Assembly (NCBI RefSeq): GCF_000422345.1
Contig: NZ_AULP01000014.1
Location: 1 to 63,190 of the forward strand
Source: Neomelitea salexigens DSM 19753
Lineage (GTDB): Bacteria > Pseudomonadota > Gammaproteobacteria > Pseudomonadales > Spongiibacteraceae
Length of the DNA: 63,190 bases
Direction: 5' to 3'
This document shows positions 9,207-16,945 of the stretch, in pieces. A program made the translations under genes and the position numbers. Positions within the stretch are counted from its first letter, which is position 1; each line of letters begins with the position of its first letter. Below the pieces are notes generated by a model. That model did not search any database. It was not told where the DNA came from and worked only from the letters and a program-made list of their open reading frames with translations.

Positions 9207-9803
9207 CTAGTCACTCAGTTCAATTTCCAAACTGTCGAGCAGGCTAAGCGCTTCGTAGCGACTAAATTTTGCGCCGCTGATGCGATTGTGAAAAATATCA
9301 ATGTGATAATTCTGCGCATCGCGAAAATCTGCACGCTCAAGAATGGTTTTTGAAAACTGCGCACCGCTTAAATCGCTGCGTTGAAAACTGGCCTGACTCA
9401 GATCTGCCTCGCGAAAATCTGCGCGACAGGCCCGGCAGTCTTCCACGACCAATTCCGGTAACTGCAGGCCGTAAAACGAGGCGTCGTCTAACAGGCACTG
9501 AAAGAACTGCACCGGCGCGGCAAACAATACCCGTGGCCAGGAAACTTTCGACCAATCCACGCCGCGCATTTTGCAGTCGCGAAACAGGCTGTCTGAAAAC
9601 TTGCTGTAGCCAAGGTCCAGTAAGTTGAGGTCGCACTGTTCAAATTCGCAGTCGACAAAATTGCAGCGCTGAAAACTGGCCTGAGAGAAATTGCACTGTT
9701 TGAAGTAACAGCCCTCAAACTCCACACCCTCGATGCATTGATCCTGCATCTCAAGCTCAGAGAAGGTCTCTGAGTAGTAGCTGCTGTCGGTAAAGGCGGT
9801 CAT
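9207..9803 (-). CDS. Pentapeptide-repeat protein, Qnr-like
   Basis: A 198-residue protein built of A(D/N)LxX-type pentapeptides (CNFSQASFQRCNFVDCEF; ADFREADLSQASFQRSDLSG). It has two coils separated by a short non-repeat segment and a C-terminal tail ending EALSLLDSLEIELSD, the architecture of Qnr/MfpA-type right-handed quadrilateral beta helices that mimic DNA and bind gyrase. Qnr proteins are near 215 residues, so this is slightly short. Many chromosomal homologues have no resistance role, so this is a structural, not functional, call. Confidence 0.8.
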   Translation of the reverse strand: MTAFTDSSYYSETFSELEMQDQCIEGVEFEGCYFKQCNFSQASFQRCNFVDCEFEQCDLNLLDLGYSKFSDSLFRDCKMRGVDWSKVSWPRVLFAAPVQFFQCLLDDASFYGLQLPELVVEDCRACRADFREADLSQASFQRSDLSGAQFSKTILERADFRDAQNYHIDIFHNRISGAKFSRYEALSLLDSLEIELSD

Positions 9804-9875
9804 TGCGGCGCTCGTCTGGTGAAAGTGGAGGACAATGCTGCCCTGCTACCCACGGCATCACAAGGCACAAACGGC

Positions 9876-10274
9876 TTATTGCAGTTTTAATAGGGCAAAG
9901 AAGCCCTGCGGGTTATGGCTAAACGCGACGCTGAGCATGTAGAGAAAGACCAGCGCCGCCAACGCGGCGAAAACGGCCTTTTGCGCGGGGCTGCGACCGC
10001 GCTTTATCGCGACACTGCCCAGAACGATGTACAGCAGCAAGGCCGAAAGCTTTGCCGCCAGCCAAGGGGTTTGCTGCGGCCAGGCACTGAGCATAATCAT
10101 CAGGCTGACACCCAGCGCCAGCAGGCAGGTGTCGAGCACATGGGGCAACACCCGCACCCACCGCCGCTGCATCATAGGCGAGGCACGCAGTGACCACGTG
10201 GCGCGCAGCAAAAAGAATGCAAAGCTGCTCAGCGCCGCGCTGATGTGAAGTGCCTTGATCAGTGAGTAATCCAT
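9876..10274 (-). CDS. SirB2-family inner-membrane protein
   Basis: A 132-residue protein with four hydrophobic helices and the SirB pattern: ALHISAALSSFAFFLLRATW near the N-terminus, RVLPHVLDTCLL at about 40, and KLSALLLYIVLGSVAIKRG at about 75. SirB family members are small integral membrane proteins of unknown biochemical role. The start at 10274 has GGAGGG about 10 bases upstream; the longer frame adds an Arg-rich stretch and is rejected. It follows the 10297-10686 gene by 22 bases, probably in one transcript. Confidence 0.85.
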   Translation of the reverse strand: MDYSLIKALHISAALSSFAFFLLRATWSLRASPMMQRRWVRVLPHVLDTCLLALGVSLMIMLSAWPQQTPWLAAKLSALLLYIVLGSVAIKRGRSPAQKAVFAALAALVFLYMLSVAFSHNPQGFFALLKLQ

Positions 10275-10296
10275 ATTGACTTGCCCTCCACGCAGC

Positions 10297-10686
10297 CTAG
10301 GGCTCCGCCGCCTCATAGTGTTGGCGGAAGCGGCGCTTGGCGGCCAATTTATCGCTGGCGCATTTCAGCATTTGCGCATCTGACTGGATGTCTTCGCACT
10401 CGGCGGGTGGTTGATACCACGCCGTAAACGCCGCCGTGAATGCCTGCTCGCGCTGCTGGGCTCGACGCTGCATGTCGGTCAAACCCTCGGTTGTTTGGCC
10501 CGCATCACCTCTGGGGCTTTGCACCAGCGCCTGGTGACGAACGCTTTTCTCGCTGCGTTGTTGGCCTGTTGGTGTGGGCGTTACCGCGCCGGGGGAGGTA
10601 TCAGCGCCGCGCCCGAGGTAAAGCGCTCCCGCAGCAACAAGAATGGCCGTAGCAATCAAGTAAGCTGTTTTTCGCGCAATGATCAT
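10297..10686 (-). CDS. Hypothetical protein with N-terminal membrane anchor
   Basis: A 129-residue protein beginning MIIARKTAYLIATAILVAAG, a signal-anchor helix, followed by a polar Ser/Gln/Arg-rich linker and a C-terminal helical region with two cysteines (PPAECEDIQ, MLKCASDK). It is predicted to be tethered on the periplasmic side. The ATG at 10686 is chosen because it places the hydrophobic helix at the N-terminus and has GGGTGGG upstream. It likely shares a transcript with the SirB2 gene. No family recognised. Confidence 0.6.
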   Translation of the reverse strand: MIIARKTAYLIATAILVAAGALYLGRGADTSPGAVTPTPTGQQRSEKSVRHQALVQSPRGDAGQTTEGLTDMQRRAQQREQAFTAAFTAWYQPPAECEDIQSDAQMLKCASDKLAAKRRFRQHYEAAEP

Positions 10687-10769
10687 TTGCCCACCCCGAC
10701 ACCGTGCTGCGCTTAGTGAAACCCAGAACGCACAGCGCCTCAATAGGCGTGACGGAGAAAATGGCAGGC

Positions 10770-10798
10770 AAAAAAAGGCCAGCGGGGTCAGCGCTGGC
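10770..10798 (-). terminator. Rho-independent terminator at the end of the P450/TonB operon
   Basis: On the minus strand the stem GCCAGCG / CGCTGGC (10792-10798 and 10778-10784) is followed by seven T residues (A run at 10770-10776). It lies 38 bases after the stop of the 10836-11261 gene. Confidence 0.85.
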
Positions 10799-10835
10799 AA
10801 AGGTCACACTGGAGTGGAGGGGTGGTTATCGCCGC

Positions 10836-11261
10836 TTACAGCGGCGCGTTAACCAAGGGAATATCAAACGGAATAGCGAGGTTGGGGCCAATGATGGTGC
10901 CGCCCTCAAAGAACAAATAGTTGGGGGTGTTGCCGGGGTCAGTCATCAGCACATCCAACACCGGCACAAATTGAGCAGTGATTGGCCCGCCGAGGCCGCC
11001 CAGCGTATCCATAGGGCCATTTTCATTGGTGAGCACTTCCATGCCCACACCGATTAACAGGTCCATATTCTGCAAACCGCGTGGCAGCACGCCGGCATCG
11101 GTCAGCGGCATGATCACGGGATCGAGTGCAGACAGCGACGGCGCCCCGCCACCGATCGGCAAGATCGCCAACAGGCCCTGCTGCGCTTGCGCCGATGCGC
11201 TGGCAACACACAGTGTGACGCCAGCGAGCAAACCCGCAAGGTGAGTAGTTAACGTTTTCAT
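10836..11261 (-). CDS. Small secreted protein downstream of TonB receptor
   Basis: A 141-residue protein with a clear signal peptide (MKTLTTHLAGLLAGVTLCVASASAQA-type, cleaved near 26). The mature part is neutral, rich in Gly, Pro, Leu and Ile, nearly without Lys or Arg (PIGGGAPSLSALDPVIMPLTD). The ATG at 11261 has AGAGGAA 5 bases upstream. It is the last gene of the leftward operon. A similarly sized, similarly composed exported protein follows the TonB receptor of the second P450 locus (50338-50751). It may help capture a hydrophobic substrate at or outside the outer membrane (inference). No family recognised. Confidence 0.65.
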   Translation of the reverse strand: MKTLTTHLAGLLAGVTLCVASASAQAQQGLLAILPIGGGAPSLSALDPVIMPLTDAGVLPRGLQNMDLLIGVGMEVLTNENGPMDTLGGLGGPITAQFVPVLDVLMTDPGNTPNYLFFEGGTIIGPNLAIPFDIPLVNAPL

Positions 11262-11289
11262 AGCGATTCCTCTTGTTATTGGATGATGG

Positions 11290-11321
11290 AAAAATCCGGG
11301 ATGTGCAAGCAGGGATCCCGG
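11290..11321 (-). terminator. Possible attenuating terminator after TonB receptor gene
   Basis: Inverted repeat CCGGGAT / ATCCCGG (11296-11302 and 11315-11321) with five T residues on the minus strand (11290-11294). It lies between the receptor and the small secreted protein gene, so it would lower rather than abolish expression of the latter. Confidence 0.55.
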
Positions 11322-11356
11322 CAAAACGCTAGTTGGGCACACGCCCTACAACATGC

Positions 11357-13723
11357 TTAGAACAAGGTGTCGAAGTCCCACTTCAGCTTCACGCCATAGG
11401 TTTTGGGTGGCGCCAGTGTTTCGGTGCGGCCAAAGTCCTGCTGAATAATGGCTTGGGCATATTCTTTGTCTTTGGCATTGCGAACAAAGCCGGTGATTTG
11501 AATGCCCAGTGGGTCGTAGAAATAGGACAGGCGCGCATCCCACAGCTCGTACTGATCCTGCTCGTAGTGGGGAGAGTTTTGTGCGGTGGTGTTAAAGCCG
11601 CTGTTGAAGTAGTAATCCACACCCACTTCAAACGCGCCCCAATCGCCGGCGTGAATAAACTGATTCAACGACAAGCTTGAGGTCAAACGCGGTGTGCGCA
11701 CAATGCGGTTACCCGAGAAGTCGCGCGAGGTATCCCCTAGCAGACTGTCGGGGCCGAAGTACAAGCCGGTATCGTCGTCAAAACCCGCACCGTCTTTGTA
11801 CTCGGTGTAGTACGCATCGAGGTAGGTCGCGCCGCCGGTGATTACCAGCCCTTCATTCCAGTTGGGCATTGGCTGCCACTGGAAGTCCACTTCAGCACCT
11901 TCAATTTCGGCGGTTCCGGCGTTGCGGAAACTCACAATACCGCCCGACGGAATGGCCACCAAGGCGGTCAGTAGTCCCTCTGTTTTGGTTTTAAACACTG
12001 CGCCGTTCAAACGCAGCGCGCCATCGAGCAGGTCAGATTTAAAGCCGAGCTCAAAGGCGGTAACTTCCTCGCGCTCCACCGGATTCGGGTCGGTGAAGAA
12101 ATTCACGATATTGTAAGTCGGGCTCTTATAGCCGCGCTGCGCCGAGGCGAAAATTTGCAGATTTTCAGTGGGGAAAAGCTGCACAGCCAAACGCGGCGAC
12201 AAGGTTTTTTCTTCCAGATCGGGCGCGCTGAAATCCGCCAGGCGAATATTCTGCGACTGATCACCCGACTTGTAGTACTCGTTGGGCGGGTTGCCCACCA
12301 GCGGGTTCACCACATCGAGGTAGCTATTCGTAATACCGCGAGTCTCTTCCTGGTAGCGCACACCGGCGGTCAGGTTCAGCCAGCTGGTGGTAAACCACGT
12401 CGCCTGCATATAGGCCGAGTTGGACTCGGTAGTAAGAATACCGCCATTACCCAGCACCACATCCGGGCTTTGGTTGATAATGGGGCCGAGGATTGGCTCG
12501 AGTAAATCAGGCAGTGGCAAGCCCACCAGGTTCGTCGCTAAGCCGAGTGGGTTAAGCGTTAGGTACAAGCTGCCGAAACCGCCCTCGCCTTCCAAACGGT
12601 ACAAGCCCGCTACCCATTCAACATGCTCAGATAACCAGGTGTCTTCGTTAGAAAGCACCTGCAATTCGTAGGTTTTCTGGTTGTTGAACTGGTCGGCGCT
12701 GTAGAAGTAGGCCTCCGACGTTTCGGTGGAGTCCAGGTCATAGTGAGCTTCATCAACATCGGCGTAGTTTTCAGAGTAGATGAACTTCACATCCACCGGG
12801 CCCGGCAGCCACTCAAAAATACCACCGTAAAGCTCGTTCATGGTGGAGTTACCACCGAGCTTGTTGTTGTGCCAGACACGGTCGCGCTCGTCGGGCTCAA
12901 CACCGGCCAACAACACGGGCGATGGCCGCGTGTTTTCCTGCGACAGTGAGTTACTGGTGAACTGGTTGCCGTAGGAACCGATCAGGGTGGCGTTAAAGGT
13001 GTCGCTGATATCCCAGCGAATTTTTACCCGCGCGCCTTCGGCAAATTCGTCGCGCATTGGCCCCGGCTCACCGAACACTTCGTTGCGGCCGTAGAGGTCC
13101 TGATGACTTTTAAACAGCGATACCGTGGCACCGATGCTGTCGGTAATTGGCATACCCATATACAACTGGTAGGACTCGGCATTGTAGTTACCGAACTCCG
13201 TTTTCAGAGTGCCGACAAACTCCTCCGGCGGATCTTCAGTCACGATACTAATCGCACCACCCGTCGCGTTGCGACCAAACAGGGTTCCCTGTGGCCCCTT
13301 AAGTACTTCTACCCGCTGAACAGCGCCGAGGGTGTCTTGCTTACCCTGACTGGGGCCGATGTTAATACCGTCTATATAGGTAGCAATACTCGGGTCGGCG
13401 TTCGGTAGAAAGGCATCCGTTCCCACACCGCGCAGGTAAATAACCGTGTAGCCATAGGCGTAGGTAAAGGTCAGCCCCGGTGTGATTTTTTGCAGGTCGG
13501 CCGTCGCTTCTATACCGAAGGCATCGAGTTTATCCGCGCCGAAGGCGCTGATCATAATAGGAATGTCTTGCGAATCTTCTTCACGCTTTTGCGCCGTCAC
13601 CATGACCTCTTCCAACAGGCGACTACCACGCGTTGTATTGCCTTCTGCAGCCTGTGTTGATTGCGCGGCGGTAACCGCGGCAACCAACAGCGACAAGGCC
13701 AGTTTTCTGGGCTGTTGTTTCAT
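11357..13723 (-). CDS. TonB-dependent receptor
   Basis: A 788-residue outer-membrane receptor: signal peptide to about 25, TonB box region LLEEVMVTAQKR at about 37, plug domain with VEVLKGPQGTLFGRNATGG at about 140, then the barrel ending KLKWDFDTLF. It is of the large proteobacterial group (FecA/CirA-like plug) common in hydrocarbon and steroid degraders. It sits in the catabolic operon 57 bases after the 13781-14161 gene and is therefore likely to import that pathway's substrate. Substrate unknown. Confidence 0.88.
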   Translation of the reverse strand: MKQQPRKLALSLLVAAVTAAQSTQAAEGNTTRGSRLLEEVMVTAQKREEDSQDIPIMISAFGADKLDAFGIEATADLQKITPGLTFTYAYGYTVIYLRGVGTDAFLPNADPSIATYIDGINIGPSQGKQDTLGAVQRVEVLKGPQGTLFGRNATGGAISIVTEDPPEEFVGTLKTEFGNYNAESYQLYMGMPITDSIGATVSLFKSHQDLYGRNEVFGEPGPMRDEFAEGARVKIRWDISDTFNATLIGSYGNQFTSNSLSQENTRPSPVLLAGVEPDERDRVWHNNKLGGNSTMNELYGGIFEWLPGPVDVKFIYSENYADVDEAHYDLDSTETSEAYFYSADQFNNQKTYELQVLSNEDTWLSEHVEWVAGLYRLEGEGGFGSLYLTLNPLGLATNLVGLPLPDLLEPILGPIINQSPDVVLGNGGILTTESNSAYMQATWFTTSWLNLTAGVRYQEETRGITNSYLDVVNPLVGNPPNEYYKSGDQSQNIRLADFSAPDLEEKTLSPRLAVQLFPTENLQIFASAQRGYKSPTYNIVNFFTDPNPVEREEVTAFELGFKSDLLDGALRLNGAVFKTKTEGLLTALVAIPSGGIVSFRNAGTAEIEGAEVDFQWQPMPNWNEGLVITGGATYLDAYYTEYKDGAGFDDDTGLYFGPDSLLGDTSRDFSGNRIVRTPRLTSSLSLNQFIHAGDWGAFEVGVDYYFNSGFNTTAQNSPHYEQDQYELWDARLSYFYDPLGIQITGFVRNAKDKEYAQAIIQQDFGRTETLAPPKTYGVKLKWDFDTLF

Positions 13724-13780
13724 TTTTCATTCACCCTAGTTATTTTTTTATCGTTAGTTAATTTGCAATTCGAGCCGGTG

Positions 13781-14161
13781 TTAACGTCGGCGCAAACTAC
13801 TTAGCAGTAACAGCAGTGCGCCTGCATCCATTAACGCCAACACAAGAAACAGCGGCGACAGTCCACACGCATAGGCGTAGAACAGCCACATGGCCGCCAG
13901 TGCCTTAACCAGTGCACTGCGAGCAACGACGACGCGACTATCGTCTATGCTCAGGCGCAAATAACTTAATCCAAACCCCAGTACACCCATCAAACCAACA
14001 AACGCATTGATTGCCAGTGCCGAGTTACCCTGATAGACCTCGGTATTACCGAAGGAAAATATCAGCGTCAGTAGCTGCGCGTTCACCCATGGCGCAGCAA
14101 GCACAAGGAACAGACCTAAGTCAGCGTGGTAAACCAGGCGATGGCGGTTTTCAAAGCTCAC
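13781..14161 (-). CDS. Small membrane protein of the P450 operon
   Basis: A 126-residue protein with about four hydrophobic helices (LGLFLVLAAPWVNAQLLTLIF; AFVGLMGVLGFGLSYLRL). The GTG start at 14161 has a perfect AGGAGG 6 bases upstream, both inside the end of the preceding gene, and overlaps its stop by 11 bases, which indicates translational coupling. This beats the upstream TTG at 14179. No family recognised; a role in transport or membrane attachment of the pathway is only a guess. Confidence 0.65.
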   Translation of the reverse strand: MSFENRHRLVYHADLGLFLVLAAPWVNAQLLTLIFSFGNTEVYQGNSALAINAFVGLMGVLGFGLSYLRLSIDDSRVVVARSALVKALAAMWLFYAYACGLSPLFLVLALMDAGALLLLLSSLRRR

Positions 14162-14546
14162 GAAATGCCTCCTGAGCAACCGCCGTATTCATAAAGTCGC
14201 GGAAGTGTTTCCACTTGCCGTCCTGCAAATGAATAACGTGAACGAAGGGAGATTTTATCTCGCGACCGTCGCGCTTGGTGGTTAAACGCAGCTTACCAAC
14301 CACGACAACGTGATCCCCTTCACAGATAAACTGGTCGGCGTCAAACACATGAATATCCACCGACGACAGCACCGTATCGAAGAAGCCGCGACACTCAGCC
14401 AAACCCTCGTAGTGACCGGCATAGGGAATCACTTCCGGGCCGTAGAAATCGATGACGCACTGCTCGTGCAGCAACTCGACAATGCCGTCGACATCGTGAG
14501 CGCCAAAGCGCGCAAAGATTTCCTGGGTGACCTCAAGATTATTCAT
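14151..14546 (-). CDS. SnoaL-like / NTF2-fold protein
   Basis: A 131-residue protein of the nuclear-transport-factor-2 superfamily (SnoaL-like): an N-terminal helix, EIFARFGAHDVDGIVELLHEQC, a curved sheet (SPFVHVIHLQDGKW) and HYEGLAECRGFF. Family members are isomerases, hydratases, cyclases or dehydratases with a hydrophobic pocket. The ATG at 14546 has AAGGAG 6 bases upstream. It lies 10 bases after the ferredoxin gene within the operon, so it may act on a P450 or crotonase product (inference). Confidence 0.8.
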   Translation of the reverse strand: MNNLEVTQEIFARFGAHDVDGIVELLHEQCVIDFYGPEVIPYAGHYEGLAECRGFFDTVLSSVDIHVFDADQFICEGDHVVVVGKLRLTTKRDGREIKSPFVHVIHLQDGKWKHFRDFMNTAVAQEAFREL

Positions 14547-14556
14547 TATTATCTCC

Positions 14557-14859
14557 TTATTCAGCGGGGGCGATTTCAATATTGAGCTCGTTAATGTCTT
14601 GCGCCGCTTCCAACTGGCACAGTAGTCGGCTGTTTTCACGGTAGTGAATCAGGCCTTCCAATACTTCTTGTTCGGCGTCCTGCACGGGCGCAACAGCGTC
14701 GGGCTTATCGACATACACGTGGCAGGTGGCACAGGAACAACAGCCGCCACACAGGGCGTCGATCTTCATTTGCGATGACAGCTCGTCAAACAACTCCTGA
14801 AAATCCTCCACCAGGTATTCGCCGCTCTGCTGCTGGCGATCTTTTACATCTACTCTCAT
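14557..14859 (-). CDS. 2Fe-2S ferredoxin (adrenodoxin/putidaredoxin type)
   Basis: A 100-residue ferredoxin with the C-x5-C-x2-C...C ligand pattern: CGGCCSCATC at about 37-46 and LLC at about 80, plus the HVYVDKP segment. It would pass electrons to the P450 encoded two genes upstream. Its ATG shares one base with the stop of the crotonase gene (TAATG). The usual N-terminal strand is shorter and more acidic than in putidaredoxin. No ferredoxin reductase is in this operon; the one at 48586-49818 could serve it. Confidence 0.88.
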   Translation of the reverse strand: MRVDVKDRQQQSGEYLVEDFQELFDELSSQMKIDALCGGCCSCATCHVYVDKPDAVAPVQDAEQEVLEGLIHYRENSRLLCQLEAAQDINELNIEIAPAE

Positions 14860-15689
14860 TACTCAACCTCTCCGTACAGCGGGCGATAGCTCATTGGCTG
14901 GTGTTGACGCTGGGCATCAATGGCTTCGCTAATTTCACTGCTTGTGTACATACCGGCATTCCAGGTGGCGGACATCGCCAGCGATGACGAGAAGTGCATA
15001 TCGCGACCTTCTATCAAGGTGCGCTTCACACCACTTAAGGCCAGCGGCGACAGGTTTAATAAACGCTTTGCCATTGCCTGTGCGGTGGCGTCCAATTCCT
15101 CGGGGGCGCTAGGTGCGGCACTCAGCAATTGCAATTGCTTGGCCTCGGCGGCGTCGATACGTTCGCCGGTCAGCGACAGGCGCGCCGATGCCGATTCACC
15201 ACAGAGGTAGGTCAGGCGCTGGATGGTGCCCAGGTCGCACATAATGCCGATGTTGGTTTCATGGATAGAGAAGAACGCGCTGCTGTCGGCCAGGCGCAGA
15301 TCGCAGGCCGCGAATATCGCCAGCGAGCCACCAATGCAAGCGCCGCGCGCCACACCAATAACCGGCATCGGCAGCGCTTCAAGACGGCTGATAACCGCCT
15401 GCAAATACAGCACCTTTTCTCGTACCCAATGGTTGTAGCGGGCGGGATCATCGCCTTTGCTCACATTGAGTTCGGCCAGGTAATCCACATTCATACCACC
15501 GCCGAAATGGCGGCCTTTGGCATCCAGTATCAGCACTCGGCAGCCGCGATCTTGCTTGAGCTCACACAACAGTGCGTCAAGCTCCTGCCAAAACAAGCGG
15601 TTATAGGCATTGCCCTTGCACTGGGTATCCAGCGTGAGGCGGTAAAGACCGCCCTCAGTGCTCAGGGAAAAATTCTGCCAGTCGCTCAT
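14859..15689 (-). CDS. Crotonase-family protein, dienoyl-CoA-isomerase-like
   Basis: A 276-residue crotonase. Oxyanion-hole segments are RHFGGGMNVDYL (about 60) and GACIGGSLAIFAACDL. The catalytic region reads HETNIGIMCDLGTIQRL: the Glu and Asp are 8 residues apart and followed by GTxQRL, matching the Glu196/Asp204 arrangement of delta3,5-delta2,4-dienoyl-CoA isomerases and differing from simple hydratases. It would act on an acyl-CoA derived from the operon's substrate. Its start overlaps the P450 stop by 4 bases. Confidence 0.85.
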   Translation of the reverse strand: MSDWQNFSLSTEGGLYRLTLDTQCKGNAYNRLFWQELDALLCELKQDRGCRVLILDAKGRHFGGGMNVDYLAELNVSKGDDPARYNHWVREKVLYLQAVISRLEALPMPVIGVARGACIGGSLAIFAACDLRLADSSAFFSIHETNIGIMCDLGTIQRLTYLCGESASARLSLTGERIDAAEAKQLQLLSAAPSAPEELDATAQAMAKRLLNLSPLALSGVKRTLIEGRDMHFSSSLAMSATWNAGMYTSSEISEAIDAQRQHQPMSYRPLYGEVE

Positions 15690-16945
15690 GCCTCGGCCTC
15701 CGTGAACAGGCGCACAGGTAATGAGGCAAAACCGTAGGCCAACAAGCCGCCGGACTGACGGCGTGAATCATCCAGTGAGCCACCAATACCTGCGCACGTA
15801 TCCAGCAACGTGTTGAGCAGAATTTCGCCCTCTACCCGCGCCAGCGGCGCACCCAGGCAGTGGTGAATACCTCGGCCAAAGGTCAGGTGACGGGAAATAT
15901 TGGGGCGGTTGATAATGAATTTTTCAGGCTCGGGGAACATGCTTTCATCGTGGTTGGCCGCGGCCATAAAGAAAGCGATCCACTCACCGGCCTTAATTGG
16001 CTGCCCGGCAATTTCGCAGTCTTCTTTCACGACCCGGAACAGACGCTGCGGCGGGCCATCACGACGCAGGCACTCCTCCATAAACGGACGAATTAAGCTG
16101 CGATCCTGCTTGAGCTTGCCGAACCATGACTTGTCTTCCAGCAGCACGCCCATCAGGTTGCCGAGGAAGTAGGTAGTGGTTTCTGCACCGGCCACAACCA
16201 GCGTAATGCAGAACAACACCACTTCGTCTTTGGTCAGCACATCGCCATCGCACTCGGCTCGAATAAAGGCCGACATCAAATCATCCGGCACCTCTTCGCC
16301 GTTGGCGATCGCGCGGTCGCGCAGTTCGACCTTATTCACAAAGTAATGGAACAGCTCTTCGTTACAGGCCAGGCGCTGCTCGGGGGTAAAGTCTGACGAC
16401 ACCATAAAGGCGTTGGCCCAGTTGACGAGCTTTTTGTAGTCTTCTCTCGGCAAACCGAACAGATAGGTCATAACCAGTGCGGGAATCACACCAGCGACCG
16501 CTTCCATGTAGTCGACTTCCTTGCCCTGAATGCCGCCAATGATTCCGGCGACATCGGCGCGCAGACGATCGACGATATCATCGTGAATGCGTTTCGGCGT
16601 AAAGGCCGCCTTGGCCAGATTACGCAGTGAGGTATGGCGTGGCCGGTCGTGATTCACCAGCATCAAGCTCGGGGCGCTGGAGTTTGCCTGCATTGGGTCT
16701 TCTGATGAAAACAGGTCGGCGTTTTTCAATACAAAATCGACGTCGTTATAGCGGGTCACCACCCAGGCCGGAAACGGTGTATCCACACCCGGTACCGTGC
16801 CGGGAGGGAAGTCTCGCAAACCAAATACCAAGCCCAGCTCGCGAAGTTGCTTGTAAACCGGATAGGGGTTTTGGATACATTCAGGCGACAACATATTGTC
16901 GAGAATGTCGGCCGCATTTTGCGGCGCAGCAGTGATAGCGCTCAT
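15686..16945 (-). CDS. Cytochrome P450
   Basis: A 419-residue soluble bacterial P450. The heme-ligand loop is FGRGIHHCLGAPLAR (about 355), the I-helix oxygen-binding motif is AGAETTT (about 250) and the ExxR is in FMEECLRRD. It would hydroxylate or epoxidise the pathway substrate using the adjacent ferredoxin. The ATG at 16945 overlaps the aldehyde dehydrogenase stop as ATGA and is preferred to the GTG 6 bases upstream. The substrate is not evident; terpenoid, aromatic or steroid compounds are typical for this operon type. Confidence 0.92.
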   Translation of the reverse strand: MSAITAAPQNAADILDNMLSPECIQNPYPVYKQLRELGLVFGLRDFPPGTVPGVDTPFPAWVVTRYNDVDFVLKNADLFSSEDPMQANSSAPSLMLVNHDRPRHTSLRNLAKAAFTPKRIHDDIVDRLRADVAGIIGGIQGKEVDYMEAVAGVIPALVMTYLFGLPREDYKKLVNWANAFMVSSDFTPEQRLACNEELFHYFVNKVELRDRAIANGEEVPDDLMSAFIRAECDGDVLTKDEVVLFCITLVVAGAETTTYFLGNLMGVLLEDKSWFGKLKQDRSLIRPFMEECLRRDGPPQRLFRVVKEDCEIAGQPIKAGEWIAFFMAAANHDESMFPEPEKFIINRPNISRHLTFGRGIHHCLGAPLARVEGEILLNTLLDTCAGIGGSLDDSRRQSGGLLAYGFASLPVRLFTEAEA

